37,808 nt of DNA from Prochlorococcus sp. AG-402-L18 (GCA_003216725.1 QCIL01000015.1:1-37808), one strand, 5' to 3'. Counted from the first letter of the stretch, positions 6,158 through 12,582 are shown. Program-made: numbers and translations. Notes: generated by a model not told the origin, from the sequence alone.

Positions 6158-6400
6158 ATGAAACGCTTAATTTTATTTATCCCCTTTATGGCTTTGATGT
6201 GGGGTTGTACCAATACATCAAATAAATTAGATACTCCTGAGATTTCTAACACCCAAAGACAGAGAGAAGTTTGTCTGGATTGGTATGGCTACAGAATTGA
6301 TACCAAGAAAGCAATTAATGATTTAAATCTCAAAATTAAAACCGAATCAGAATTGATGACTTATTGTGATTTCTTTAAGAATGTAGCTGATACAAAATAG
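6158..6400 (+). CDS. Small lipoprotein, 80 aa
   Basis: Type-II signal peptide: MKRLILFIPFMALMWGC, with LMWGC as the lipobox, so the mature chain would be lipidated on Cys17. The mature part is polar (TNTSNKLDTPEISNTQRQRE), followed by VCLDWYGYRIDTKKAINDLN and a C-terminal segment ending CDFFKNVADTK. Two further cysteines could pair. It carries a modest leader 'aaaaggaaaaaatg' with an AGGA Shine-Dalgarno. The CLDWYGYRIDTKKA stretch gives the impression of a recurring picocyanobacterial family, function unknown. Confidence 0.75.
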   Translation: MKRLILFIPFMALMWGCTNTSNKLDTPEISNTQRQREVCLDWYGYRIDTKKAINDLNLKIKTESELMTYCDFFKNVADTK

Positions 6401-6432
6401 TATAGATTCGATATCTGCAATATATTTTTGAT

Positions 6433-6627
6433 TTATTTAATTTCTAACTTCTCCGCCTTCCTCAATATTTGATTCTTCAAAAAAACAAGCGCATCTAATT
6501 TTTCTTCTTTTTCTTCAATATTTACAAATTTCATCTCTGCAATTTCAACAATTGCTTTATTAACATTTTTAAGCTGTTTCTTAATAATTCTTTTTGGGGT
6601 TTTAATTGATTCCATTGGAATTATCAT
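6433..6627 (-). CDS. Lysine-rich small helical protein, 64 aa
   Basis: Reads MIIPMESIKTPKRIIKKQLK, then NVNKAIVEIAEMKFVNIEEK and EEKLDALVFLKNQILRKAEK. Highly charged amphipathic helices, no cysteine, no signal peptide. Two in-frame ATGs exist (6627 and 6615); an AAAGGGA stretch about 17 bases upstream of the first is a weak ribosome-binding candidate. Convergent with the lipoprotein gene, with 32 bases between stops. Composition could suit a nucleic-acid-associated or ribosome-associated protein, but that is only a guess. Confidence 0.55.
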   Translation of the reverse strand: MIIPMESIKTPKRIIKKQLKNVNKAIVEIAEMKFVNIEEKEEKLDALVFLKNQILRKAEKLEIK

Positions 6628-6837
6628 TTTCTTTATATTCCCTTTATTTTCTTTAAATGCAAGTCCCTCACTCCAAAAAATCTTTTAATTATTTAATTTA
6701 TAATTTGTTTTTTATATCTCCAAACCTTAAAGCGTTAAAGTAATGCAGATTCCTGAATTTTAATTTCCACTGTTTAATAGAGATTTAAGTTGGCAATAAA
6801 TTTTTTTTTAAACAACTTTAATTGATCAAAACTGTTT

Positions 6838-7066
6838 TAACCCCCCATACCATTCATCACTTTCCTAAATAGAAGCTTTAATGGATAATGATTTTATAAA
6901 GGCAAATCTTATATTTCATTCACGATTCATTCACGATTTGCAATATTCTCTTAATCCCCTGATATGACTGACGTTAATTACTGGCTAATGAAAAGTGAGC
7001 GCGTCTAGCTATTACTGGGATTTCAAGGAATCGTAATTTTTTATCCAAACTTTATCCAAACTTTTA
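6838..7066 (+). repeat. EVE-gene 5'-region copy B with two 11-bp repeat pairs
   Basis: Shares with copies A, C and D the blocks 'accccccatacca', 'cactttcctaaata' and 'tttaatggataat', and with copy C the decayed coding end 'tactggctaatgaaaagtga' running on into 'gcgcgtcta.ctattactggg'. The upstream pair is CATTCACGATT twice (6917-6927, 6928-6938). The downstream pair is TTATCCAAACT twice (7041-7051, 7052-7062). The first motif-bearing cassette boundary (7069) begins 6 bases after it. The interval 6628-7172 has no gene otherwise. Confidence 0.8.
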
Positions 7067-7068
7067 GC

Positions 7069-7086
7069 GATTGACAGTCGATCTAA
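7069..7086 (+). other. 18-bp motif copy 3, abutting EVE copy B
   Basis: GATTGACAGTCGATCTAA, identical to the other three, placed immediately after the TTATCCAAACT pair. It is followed by 'cctcgaccctactttttt' without a clear hairpin, and no ATG at 45 bp; the next gene starts at 7173. It is the divergent member of the set. Confidence 0.8.
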
Positions 7087-7172
7087 CCTCGACCCTACTT
7101 TTTTAGATAAAGTACCTATATTTTCTTATTGATTTAAAAGTTATTATTTTTGCAAATAATAGGATAAAAAAA

Positions 7173-7295
7173 ATGATGAAACTTGCGATCATTTTCTTAC
7201 CAATTGTCTTTGCACTTATATGGGCTTTGTTTATTGGGTTAAGAATAAATAAAGTAGAAAATAGAGATGGAAAGAGAAAATTAATTAATTATTAA
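7173..7295 (+). CDS. Small membrane protein, 40 aa (PsbY-like size and layout)
   Basis: MMKLAIIFLPIVFALIWALF then IGLRINKVENRDGKRKLINY. One N-terminal membrane helix containing the LP(I/V)xxALxWALF pattern, with a basic C-terminal tail. Size and helix recall photosystem II PsbY, but the match is weak and the tail differs, so no symbol is given. A purine-rich leader 'aggataaaaaaaatg' offers a Shine-Dalgarno. Confidence 0.55.
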   Translation: MMKLAIIFLPIVFALIWALFIGLRINKVENRDGKRKLINY

Positions 7296-7403
7296 AAATA
7301 AGATTTAAATATAGCTGTCTTCTTCCATCCTTCCTCTTTCTTGCATTTTTCTTATATCTTCGTAAGTATGCGTATATAGGCTTTCACATAGGGGTTGACG
7401 ATT

Positions 7404-7670
7404 ATGAAAATTCCAATCGAAATGATGAAAGAAATTAGAGAAAGTGGGTACGATAAAAAGCTTGTATATACCTATATAAGAGAGCTATTAGACAGCGATA
7501 AAGAAATTAAAGAAAATAACAATCTAGACCTTGTAGACAATTACTTATTAGATAAAAATTTACAAGAACCTGCTCCTGAAATGCTGATGGCAGCCGAGCT
7601 TTTAGACGATTACTTATTAGATAAAAGATTTATGAGAGAACTTGAAGATGAAGAATATGATGCTGCTTAA
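7404..7670 (+). CDS. Acidic protein with internal duplication, 88 aa
   Basis: ATG 7404 gives MKIPIEMMKEIRESGYDKKL. A duplicated block follows: LDLVDNYLLDKNLQEP and AELLDDYLLDKRFMRE (about residues 41-76), suggesting an internal repeat of helical hairpins. The C-terminus is strongly acidic (ELEDEEYDAA). A TTG at 7395 would add three residues but the ATG is preferred. Soluble, no cysteine. It ends 16 bases before motif copy 4. Not recognised. Confidence 0.65.
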   Translation: MKIPIEMMKEIRESGYDKKLVYTYIRELLDSDKEIKENNNLDLVDNYLLDKNLQEPAPEMLMAAELLDDYLLDKRFMRELEDEEYDAA

Positions 7671-7686
7671 AATAACTATTAAATAC

Positions 7687-7730
7687 GATTGACAGTCGAT
7701 CTAAAATAAGGGGCATTAGCTCCTTTTTTA
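7687..7730 (+). other. 18-bp motif copy 4 plus terminator-like hairpin
   Basis: GATTGACAGTCGATCTAA at 7687-7704, then AAGGGGC-ATTA-GCTCCTT (one G-U pair) and a T run up to the ATG at 7731, 44 bp from the motif start. The downstream 'aaaataag.. gc..attagctcctt' also matches copy 2, so the conserved unit is about 40 bp. Confidence 0.85.
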
Positions 7731-8114
7731 ATGTCAAACACTAAAGCCATAGAAGATTTAATTAATGGTTATGCAACCAGTGAAGATTCTTCTTTTCTAA
7801 TACCAAACGTAACTGAGGATTTTTTAGCTGTAAGACCGAGTGGAAATCCAATATCTGCTAAGGGATTAGTGGGAATGTTTGATAGTAAAGACTTAGTTGC
7901 AGAATCATCAGAACTAATCAAAACCCACAAAATTGAAATTTACGGTGAGATAGCTTACGCAGTTTTTACTTTAAATGAAATCTTCAGTTATAAAGGAAAT
8001 CAAAATAAAGATCTTTCAACTTATACTTGCATTTTTAAAAATGTAAATGGTATTTGGAAGTATTCTTGGATGCAAAGATCTCAAGGCACTACTGATATGA
8101 CCACATGGGAATAA
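7731..8114 (+). CDS. NTF2/SnoaL-like domain protein, 127 aa
   Basis: MSNTKAIEDLINGYATSEDS begins a cone-shaped NTF2-like fold. An N-terminal helix (KAIEDLINGYA) is followed by the strand FLAVRPSGNPISAKGLVGMF (helix after), then HKIEIYGEIAYAVFTLNEIF, TYTCIFKNVNGIWKYSWMQR, giving the four-stranded sheet typical of SnoaL/DUF3804-like proteins. Such domains serve as small-molecule-binding or dimerisation modules; no catalytic assignment is possible. The last residues DMTTWE and the following 45 bases are near-duplicated at 13280-13337. The ATG follows motif copy 4 and a hairpin without Shine-Dalgarno. Confidence 0.7.
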   Translation: MSNTKAIEDLINGYATSEDSSFLIPNVTEDFLAVRPSGNPISAKGLVGMFDSKDLVAESSELIKTHKIEIYGEIAYAVFTLNEIFSYKGNQNKDLSTYTCIFKNVNGIWKYSWMQRSQGTTDMTTWE

Positions 8115-8159
8115 ATGAAAAGATTACTACTCCCACCACTGTTCAAACTATTCAATTGA
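8115..8159 (+). pseudogene. Truncated copy of the 49-aa gene at 13297
   Basis: Starting directly after the upstream TAA (TAAATG) it reads MKRLLLPPLFKLFN and stops. The intact relative at 13297 begins MKNLLLTPLFKLFKKSTFLL in the same position relative to its own upstream gene. The duplicated DNA spans the end of the upstream gene, the junction and this start. Confidence 0.6.
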
Positions 8160-8164
8160 TTAAA

Positions 8165-8545
8165 GATTTAATTAATCATGATTAAATCAATCTTAAGGAT
8201 TCATGCAAAATATTTGAGACCGATTACTTTATTTATACGACAGTTCTGGTGATCGACTCTACCAAGGTTGACCAACTAGATCTTCACTAATCCATGGTCT
8301 GCAACACCACGGTAAATTAACTTATCTAACCTTTACGGAAAGTAAGTTAAGTGATCAGAAATTAAACTTTCGGGATTAATTCTGAACTATCTTAAAAATT
8401 AAGTCGTTTGTAAAGCATGAAGAAGTGAGTAATCACTTTTACATCCAAAACTTATTTCTAAGAAAATTCTTAATCTGATTATTAAATAGATCTCCTTTCT
8501 GTCGTCACCATTAAAAAAAAGACCTGTAACAGGGTCTTTTTTTAT
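8165..8545 (+). ncRNA. Candidate structured non-coding RNA
   Basis: No ORF covers this interval, yet it contains a series of hairpins. These are GATTTAAT/ATTAAATC (8165-8172, 8181-8188); TTAACTTA/TAAGTTAA with inner CTTT/AAAG (8317-8350); TCAGAA..TTAA/TTAATTCTGA with one bulge (8355-8385); and TGTAA..AAGTGA/TCACTT..TTACA (8409-8443). There is also a long-range ACGACAG/CTGTCGT pairing (8237-8243 with 8499-8505) and a final terminator (8517-8543). I do not see RNase P, tmRNA or SRP signatures. Local GC content is also higher than the flanks. The orientation is taken from the terminator, which could work on both strands. Confidence 0.55.
8517..8543 (+). terminator. Intrinsic terminator, bidirectional
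   Basis: AAAAGACC (8517-8524), 8-base loop, GGTCTTTT (8533-8540) and further T. The A-rich left flank makes it also functional for the converging minus-strand genes at 8595-8913. Confidence 0.85.
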
Positions 8546-8594
8546 GTCTTAAATTTTATTGATTTACTGTTAATCAACAAATAACTAAATATTT

Positions 8595-8726
8595 TTATCT
8601 CACTCTTTCGCGATCAGTTAATACTTTTTCAAAAGTAGAAAAGAAAGTACAAATGCTATTCAATGCAACCAACAAAAGAACTACTGATCTTCCATGTTGA
8701 TTTAATTGAAGTGTTCTTTGAGTCAT
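8595..8726 (-). CDS. Small protein with one membrane segment, 43 aa
   Basis: MTQRTLQLNQHGRSVVLLLV followed by ALNSICTFFSTFEKVLTDRE and RVR. A central hydrophobic helix (SVVLLLVALNSICTFF) is flanked by basic residues. Its start lies 4 bases after the stop of the 60-residue gene at 8731-8913, suggesting coexpression. Downstream is the shared terminator at 8517. Unrecognised. Confidence 0.55.
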   Translation of the reverse strand: MTQRTLQLNQHGRSVVLLLVALNSICTFFSTFEKVLTDRERVR

Positions 8727-8730
8727 ACTC

Positions 8731-8913
8731 TTAATAATCTTCGTTGTAATCGGATGGACTACCAGTTAAAGAACAAACAACTGATTCCTCTTTTCTCATT
8801 TCTTTTATTTCCATTATTGGTCTGCCCATTTTCTTAAGAACATTTATATCTTCTTTAGTCTGACAGCGAGCAATTATGTTTCCTTTTTGATCAAAGCAAC
8901 TGTAGTAAGTCAT
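8731..8913 (-). CDS. Conserved small protein, 60 aa
   Basis: MTYYSCFDQKGNIIARCQTK continues EDINVLKKMGRPIMEIKEMR and ends KEESVVCSLTGSPSDYNEDY. It looks like a single beta-alpha unit with a beta hairpin at the start (YYSCFDQKGNIIARCQT). The 'YYxCFDxxGxxIARCxTxEDIxxLKKMGRPI' pattern is familiar as a recurrent picocyanobacterial small protein of unknown function (memory, not searched). Three cysteines. It leads a minus-strand pair with the 43-residue protein. Confidence 0.72.
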   Translation of the reverse strand: MTYYSCFDQKGNIIARCQTKEDINVLKKMGRPIMEIKEMRKEESVVCSLTGSPSDYNEDY

Positions 8914-9142
8914 TTTATTAAATGCAATTTAAAGTTTATGGTTGATTTCAGTTTTAGCAACGCAACCGACTCATGACAACCATATTTTTAATCTAAGTCA
9001 GCAATAGATTTAAATGGCTAAAAAAAAGATACCTCTTTCCGTACCTATATGTTCATCAAACCGCACAAATTAGATACGCAGTATTTTATTCAAATCAATT
9101 AAAACATATATAGGACTTTGAAAAATTTAAGAAGGAGAATTT

Positions 9143-9280
9143 ATGAGTGGAGATTTTGAGACTCTTGAAATTAATCAACCAAAAATTACATATCTAAAAC
9201 CAGAAGACAATACAGAATGGTTAGACAAATTAATTAATAATATTGAGGACATGAAGAACAAAATATCAAAAGATTCTTAG
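9143..9280 (+). CDS. Small acidic protein, 45 aa, strong ribosome-binding site
   Basis: MSGDFETLEINQPKITYLKP followed by EDNTEWLDKLINNIEDMKNK and ISKDS. The Shine-Dalgarno AAGGAG lies 7 bases upstream, which is unusual here because most small genes in this region have none, and it supports the start. One amphipathic helix at the C-terminal half (WLDKLINNIEDMKNKI). Soluble, no cysteine. Not recognised. Confidence 0.7.
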   Translation: MSGDFETLEINQPKITYLKPEDNTEWLDKLINNIEDMKNKISKDS

Positions 9281-9416
9281 AAATTTAAGAAAAGAAACTT
9301 TTTTATTAGATCTTTAGTTTGCATGAGAAGCAATTCAAAAAAGAATTTAAATTTTGTATTTAAGGTAACCGCTTTTTTGTGAGCATTATTCAGAATAAGA
9401 GTCCGACTATTTTTTT

Positions 9417-9560
9417 ATGCCAAAAAATTTAGATGAAAATTCTTATGAAAAAAGAATTGAAAATATAGAAAAAGGAAAATCTTATTTAAAAAGCAATGGA
9501 TTTTTTAAATCAAAATCAAATCTATTCGAAGACATACAAAAATTTATCTATAAAAGGTAA
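9417..9560 (+). CDS. Small lysine-rich protein, 47 aa; intact member of a duplicated family
   Basis: Reads MPKNLDENSYEKRIENIEKG, then KSYLKSNGFFKSKSNLFEDI and QKFIYKR. It is basic, helix-forming in its first half, with a YLKSNGFF turn. The leader and first codons recur at 1094-1170, and the second half plus about 50 bases of 3' flank recur at 2885-3026, both in decayed form. This intact copy suggests the parent gene was duplicated and partly eroded within the island. No family known. Confidence 0.6.
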   Translation: MPKNLDENSYEKRIENIEKGKSYLKSNGFFKSKSNLFEDIQKFIYKR

Positions 9561-9622
9561 TTTTAAAAAAAATTTTTTACTTTTGATTAATTAAATCTCT
9601 CCAAATGAAGTGGGTACTTGAT

Positions 9623-9665
9623 GCTAAAAACTAAAGCCTTCCAAATCCCTTAATTCTTTTTTCTG
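9623..9665 (-). repeat. Duplicated 3' end of the phosphoesterase-like gene at 10261
   Basis: The 43 bases 9623-9665 match 10253-10295 with one mismatch: stop codon, the codons for KRIKGFG and 10 bases of 3' flank. On the minus strand the copy encodes QKKELRDLEGF-like sequence out of the original context, so it is a fragment. It lies between the 9417 family repeat and EVE copy C. Confidence 0.75.
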
Positions 9666-9699
9666 TTTTTGTTTTTAAATATTCATTTTATGACTTAAG

Positions 9700-9960
9700 T
9701 GATAAAAACAATATTTTTTAGAGAATTAATTACCCCATAACACCCCTCACTTTCCTAAATAGGGACTTTGATGGATAATAAATTCATATCTGAAGAAGTT
9801 ATCCAAACTTTATTCAAACCCTATATATTCGCCGAGATCCCATGGTACAACAGGAACCTAGCTACTGGCTAATGAAAAGTGAGCGCGTCTAACTATTACT
9901 GGGATCTCAAAGAATCGATATTTTTTACTCAAACTTTACTCAAACTTTTACAGACTAAAA
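9700..9960 (+). repeat. EVE-gene 5'-region copy C with two 11-bp repeat pairs
   Basis: Closest to the intact locus: 'ggataataaattcatatctg', 'aagaagttatccaaacttta', 'gccgagatcccatggtacaa' and 'cctagctactggctaatgaa' are nearly identical to 13540-13640. After 'aaaagtga' it jumps to 'gcgcgtctaactattactggg', probably aligning with codons ERVTLWDG of the intact gene, so about 10 codons are missing. Upstream pair TTATCCAAACT/TTATTCAAACC (9799-9820), downstream pair TTACTCAAACT twice (9925-9946). A 33-codon frame (9771-9872) covers the first part. Sequence 9961-10032 shows only a weak hairpin (AACCGA/TCGGTT). Confidence 0.85.
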
Positions 9961-10032
9961 AACAAACCGATATTGCGTTCGGTTCAAAGTAAGAAAACCC
10001 TGAAACTATTAATCTCTTTTGATGAATAGCCT

Positions 10033-10104
10033 TTAAATAACAAAGACACAAAGCACAAAAACTACATTAAGTAGCAAGCTAAGTGTCTTGGAAGTAATCT
10101 TCAT
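10033..10104 (-). CDS. Possible 23-aa membrane peptide
   Basis: MKITSKTLSLLLNVVFVLCV then FVI, one basic N-terminus followed by a hydrophobic helix. ATG start; no Shine-Dalgarno recognised. Small enough to occur by chance in AT-rich DNA, so low confidence, although the signal-anchor-like composition is suggestive. Confidence 0.35.
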   Translation of the reverse strand: MKITSKTLSLLLNVVFVLCVFVI

Positions 10105-10124
10105 TAAGAAAAAAGGTTTTTGTA

Positions 10125-10210
10125 CTCGTGTGCAGGAGTGCGGGGTTAACCTTGAAACCGCTAGGCTCAAGTCCTTACAAAAAGGACAAGTCCTTAGACC
10201 ATTTATACCG
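10125..10210 (-). other. tRNA-like remnant or structured element
   Basis: On the minus strand the sequence reads like parts of a tRNA. There is a D-loop-like 'ATGGTCTAAGG' and an exact 5-7-5 anticodon-arm geometry at 10171-10187 (stem GTCCT/AGGAC, loop TTTTGTA, anticodon position TTG). A T-arm-like region 'GCGGTTTCAAGGTT..CCCCGC' follows, with 'CACTCC' resembling an acceptor strand. No matching 5' acceptor strand is present, and T37 and the T arm are abnormal, so it is not a working tRNA. It is markedly more GC-rich than the flanks. Confidence 0.3.
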
Positions 10211-10260
10211 ATAAAATATATTCATAACAAGTTTAGGGAACTTGATTCACTAGCTAAAAA

Positions 10261-10980
10261 CTAAAGCATTCCAAATCCCTTAATTCTTTTTTCTGATTTA
10301 TATCCTGCTTGTACGAATTGAGTATTATCAGTGCCTACATCATAAAGAGTATAATTTTTTCCTGCCCCAATACCGATAACAGCTTTTTGCGGAACTTTCT
10401 GCTCTTTCTTACGATTTCCATTTAAATCTTCTACTTCAGAATTAACAGTTCCCTCTGTCAATTCCAAATGAAACTGTTCCTTGCTTCTTGCAGTAAATAA
10501 TCTGTTTACCTGAAGACGTGTAAGTCTATCAAGAAGTGTCAGTGGCGGCGTATCTAGTGTTAAATTTTCGCCAATATCTTTTGAGCTTCCGTGAATTAAA
10601 CCACAATCAAGTTCAACAAATCCAAATTGAAGTGCTGCTATCCAATCAAGAAATGATTTGTCTACAGCATTCGTAAGAGACTTAACTACTTCTTCACCCT
10701 TATTTATTCTCAAAGTTTCAGCTCTTTGATCCCCACGGTAACCACTTTCCAAGAGGATTTGTTCTTCCCACCAACCATATATACACCATGGTTGTAAATC
10801 ATTACTTTTTGGATTAATTAACCTATGGAGAAGCCTATTACAGTTTTTTTCAGGACCTATCATATCCCCCAAAACAAAAAGAGTTATATTACCTGGAGTT
10901 TTTTTTAAGTCTTTTTGAATAAGTTCATAAGTATCTAGATCCCCTTTAAGACCACTTACGAGTGCCCAGCGTTCTATCAT
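10261..10980 (-). CDS. Degenerate calcineurin-like phosphoesterase paralogue, 239 aa
   Basis: The fold of the neighbouring metallophosphoesterase can be followed: VSGLKGDLD replaces SDxHGN, FVLGDMIGP keeps the GD block, IYGWWEE replaces GNHD, CGLIHGSS keeps one His, and TARSKEQFHLE replaces GHTH. Most metal ligands are therefore lost, so catalysis is unlikely and a binding or regulatory role with its partner is inferred. The start overlaps the stop of the 10977 gene by 4 bases (ATGA), so translation is coupled. The end of the gene is duplicated at 9623-9665. It is the last gene of the cobW-like/phosphoesterase operon. Confidence 0.7.
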   Translation of the reverse strand: MIERWALVSGLKGDLDTYELIQKDLKKTPGNITLFVLGDMIGPEKNCNRLLHRLINPKSNDLQPWCIYGWWEEQILLESGYRGDQRAETLRINKGEEVVKSLTNAVDKSFLDWIAALQFGFVELDCGLIHGSSKDIGENLTLDTPPLTLLDRLTRLQVNRLFTARSKEQFHLELTEGTVNSEVEDLNGNRKKEQKVPQKAVIGIGAGKNYTLYDVGTDNTQFVQAGYKSEKRIKGFGML

Positions 10981-11792
10981 CTTTCACAAACATGAGATGC
11001 ATCTTCAGCTTGTTCCGCAAATTCGAATCCATTTTTTAAACGCCATGCAAAAATCTGAGGAAGACCGGCATCTATTATTGCTTTACATGTAAGTTCAAGA
11101 TCATATTCCACTTCTCTAATTTTTACTTCATTTGTGACTTCGTTATGAACAACATAAGTAGCTTTAGTTCCTCCATGCCTTGGCTCTCCTACTGAACCTG
11201 CATTTACTATTCTTCGCATCGGCAATTGAATTTCTTTTTCTTGAATATCTTTGGGGGCTGCGTTTTTGATTTTTACAGCAATTGAACCATCTGCTAATTC
11301 GCGAATATAAGGTTGATGAGTATGACCACAAAATAGAATCTCTGCTCTGGCATTTTCAACTCTCTCCAGAGCTGCAAATGCATCCATATCAGGTAGAAGA
11401 TATTCATGTTGACTATTAGGACTACCGTGAACAAAAAGACATTTATCTTTACGAATTGAGTAGGGTAGATTAGCCAGATAATCCTTATTTTCTTTAGTTA
11501 ATTTATCCGTAGTCCATTGATGAGCAAAATGACCTCTCTTTTCAGCAAGCTGAGAAGGATAACTACAATCGCAAGCATCTAATCCATCAACAACGTCTTC
11601 GTCCCAACATCCCTGACAAGTAGGAATTTTTTTATCTCTTATTAACTCAATAACTTCATTAGGTTGAGGACCATAACCCACTAGATCTCCAAGACAGGTA
11701 ATATTTGTAATTCCTTGGAGTTCAATATCTTTTAAGACAGCCTCTACTGCAGGTAAATTTGCATGTAAACATGAGATGACAGCTTGATTCAT
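10977..11792 (-). CDS. Metallophosphoesterase (calcineurin-like) with altered metal site, 271 aa
   Basis: Motifs in order: AVISCLHANLPAVEAVL (normally SDxHGN), CLGDLVGYGPQP, CQGCWDEDVV (normally GNxD), LFVHGSPNS, FCGHTHQPY and VNAGSVGEPR. The GD, GH(S/T)H and H(G)S blocks are intact, so it is a binuclear metallophosphoesterase of the YfcE/MPP superfamily. Striking changes are Asp to Cys in the first motif and Asn to Cys in the GNxD motif, with more cysteines nearby (DACDCSYP). Metal preference may be shifted, perhaps to zinc. It lies between a CobW-like GTPase and a degenerate paralogue. Substrate unknown. Confidence 0.8.
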   Translation of the reverse strand: MNQAVISCLHANLPAVEAVLKDIELQGITNITCLGDLVGYGPQPNEVIELIRDKKIPTCQGCWDEDVVDGLDACDCSYPSQLAEKRGHFAHQWTTDKLTKENKDYLANLPYSIRKDKCLFVHGSPNSQHEYLLPDMDAFAALERVENARAEILFCGHTHQPYIRELADGSIAVKIKNAAPKDIQEKEIQLPMRRIVNAGSVGEPRHGGTKATYVVHNEVTNEVKIREVEYDLELTCKAIIDAGLPQIFAWRLKNGFEFAEQAEDASHVCER

Positions 11793-11799
11793 TTTTTAG

Positions 11800-12582
11800 T
11801 TAACGGCGAGCAGTTTGTAGTTGTGAATTTCTAAGTGAAGTTTGATGATGATCTAGTACAGCATCATTAAGAAGACAATTATGAATCGTTGATTTTATTG
11901 ACTCGAAGTTTAAATTTTTCCCTTGTATGACAATTTCAGAACATCTTTCTGGTCTTCCATTAAGAGGGGCAACTTGGTTTAATGTTTGATATTGAGATCC
12001 TTGCTGACTGACTATCCAGTTAAACAAGATGTAACGCCCATCCGGCAAGTTCATTAATGCTTTTGCTCTATATACATCCCCATAAGCACCATTAACTAAT
12101 TCAAACCAAAAAGTATTCAAGCTTGCAGGATCCCAAATATGCTTTTTAAGATCAAGGCTTATTGATTCAATTGCTCTAAAATCTAAAGTATCTTTAATTG
12201 ATAATTCTGGATCTCTACCAAAATGAAGATATCTATTTGGCTGAAGATTATATTTTTCAAGTTCATTAATAATTCTCAGATCAACTCCATTAATACCTTG
12301 AGATTTAGGTATAAAAAATTGTGGAAATTCAATAATAATCAAAATTTTTTCTTTATCTTTCTCTGATATTGAGTTTGAAATAGATAAGTCTAATAAGTTA
12401 GGAATTTGATCTTTCAAAAAAGCAAAATCAATTTTTGAATTTATAGCTTGCTCTAAATTAATTTCTGAATAGCCTCCAAGACGTATATAACCACAATTTC
12501 CAGAATGATTCTTAAAAGTATTTAGTATCCAATTTGTTTTACCGCATCCCGGCGACCCTGATATTAACCAAACTTGACTCAT
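11800..12582 (-). CDS. CobW-like P-loop GTPase lacking the CxCC motif, 260 aa
   Basis: The Walker A motif GSPGCGKTNW (residues 9-18) opens a G3E-family NTPase; LIIIEFPQFF is the Walker B region, where GCxCC normally precedes it but is missing here. The C-terminal half (WFELVNGAYGDVYRAKALMN, GRYILFNWIV, GRPERCSEIVIQGKNL) matches the CobW C-terminal domain that occurs in COG0523 metal-insertion GTPases. Expected role is metal (zinc or cobalt) delivery or sensing, inferred from family. First gene of an operon with two phosphoesterases; a Zur-like box lies upstream at 12620. Start ATG is 38 bases downstream of the box. Shorter than typical CobW proteins (about 320-400). Confidence 0.75.
   Translation of the reverse strand: MSQVWLISGSPGCGKTNWILNTFKNHSGNCGYIRLGGYSEINLEQAINSKIDFAFLKDQIPNLLDLSISNSISEKDKEKILIIIEFPQFFIPKSQGINGVDLRIINELEKYNLQPNRYLHFGRDPELSIKDTLDFRAIESISLDLKKHIWDPASLNTFWFELVNGAYGDVYRAKALMNLPDGRYILFNWIVSQQGSQYQTLNQVAPLNGRPERCSEIVIQGKNLNFESIKSTIHNCLLNDAVLDHHQTSLRNSQLQTARR

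Noticed and set aside
5375..7694. TTGACA inside the 18-bp motif as a -35 promoter element
   Set aside because: No consistent -10 lies 16-18 bases downstream in the four copies, and terminator-like hairpins occupy that space; a promoter role is therefore not supported as the common function.
8165..8545. RNase P RNA, tmRNA or 6S RNA
   Set aside because: Signature sequences of RNase P and tmRNA are not visible and the fold is a row of hairpins rather than the single long bubble stem of 6S RNA.
9014..9073. 19-codon ORF beginning MAKKKIPLSV
   Set aside because: Too short, no ribosome-binding site and no other support.
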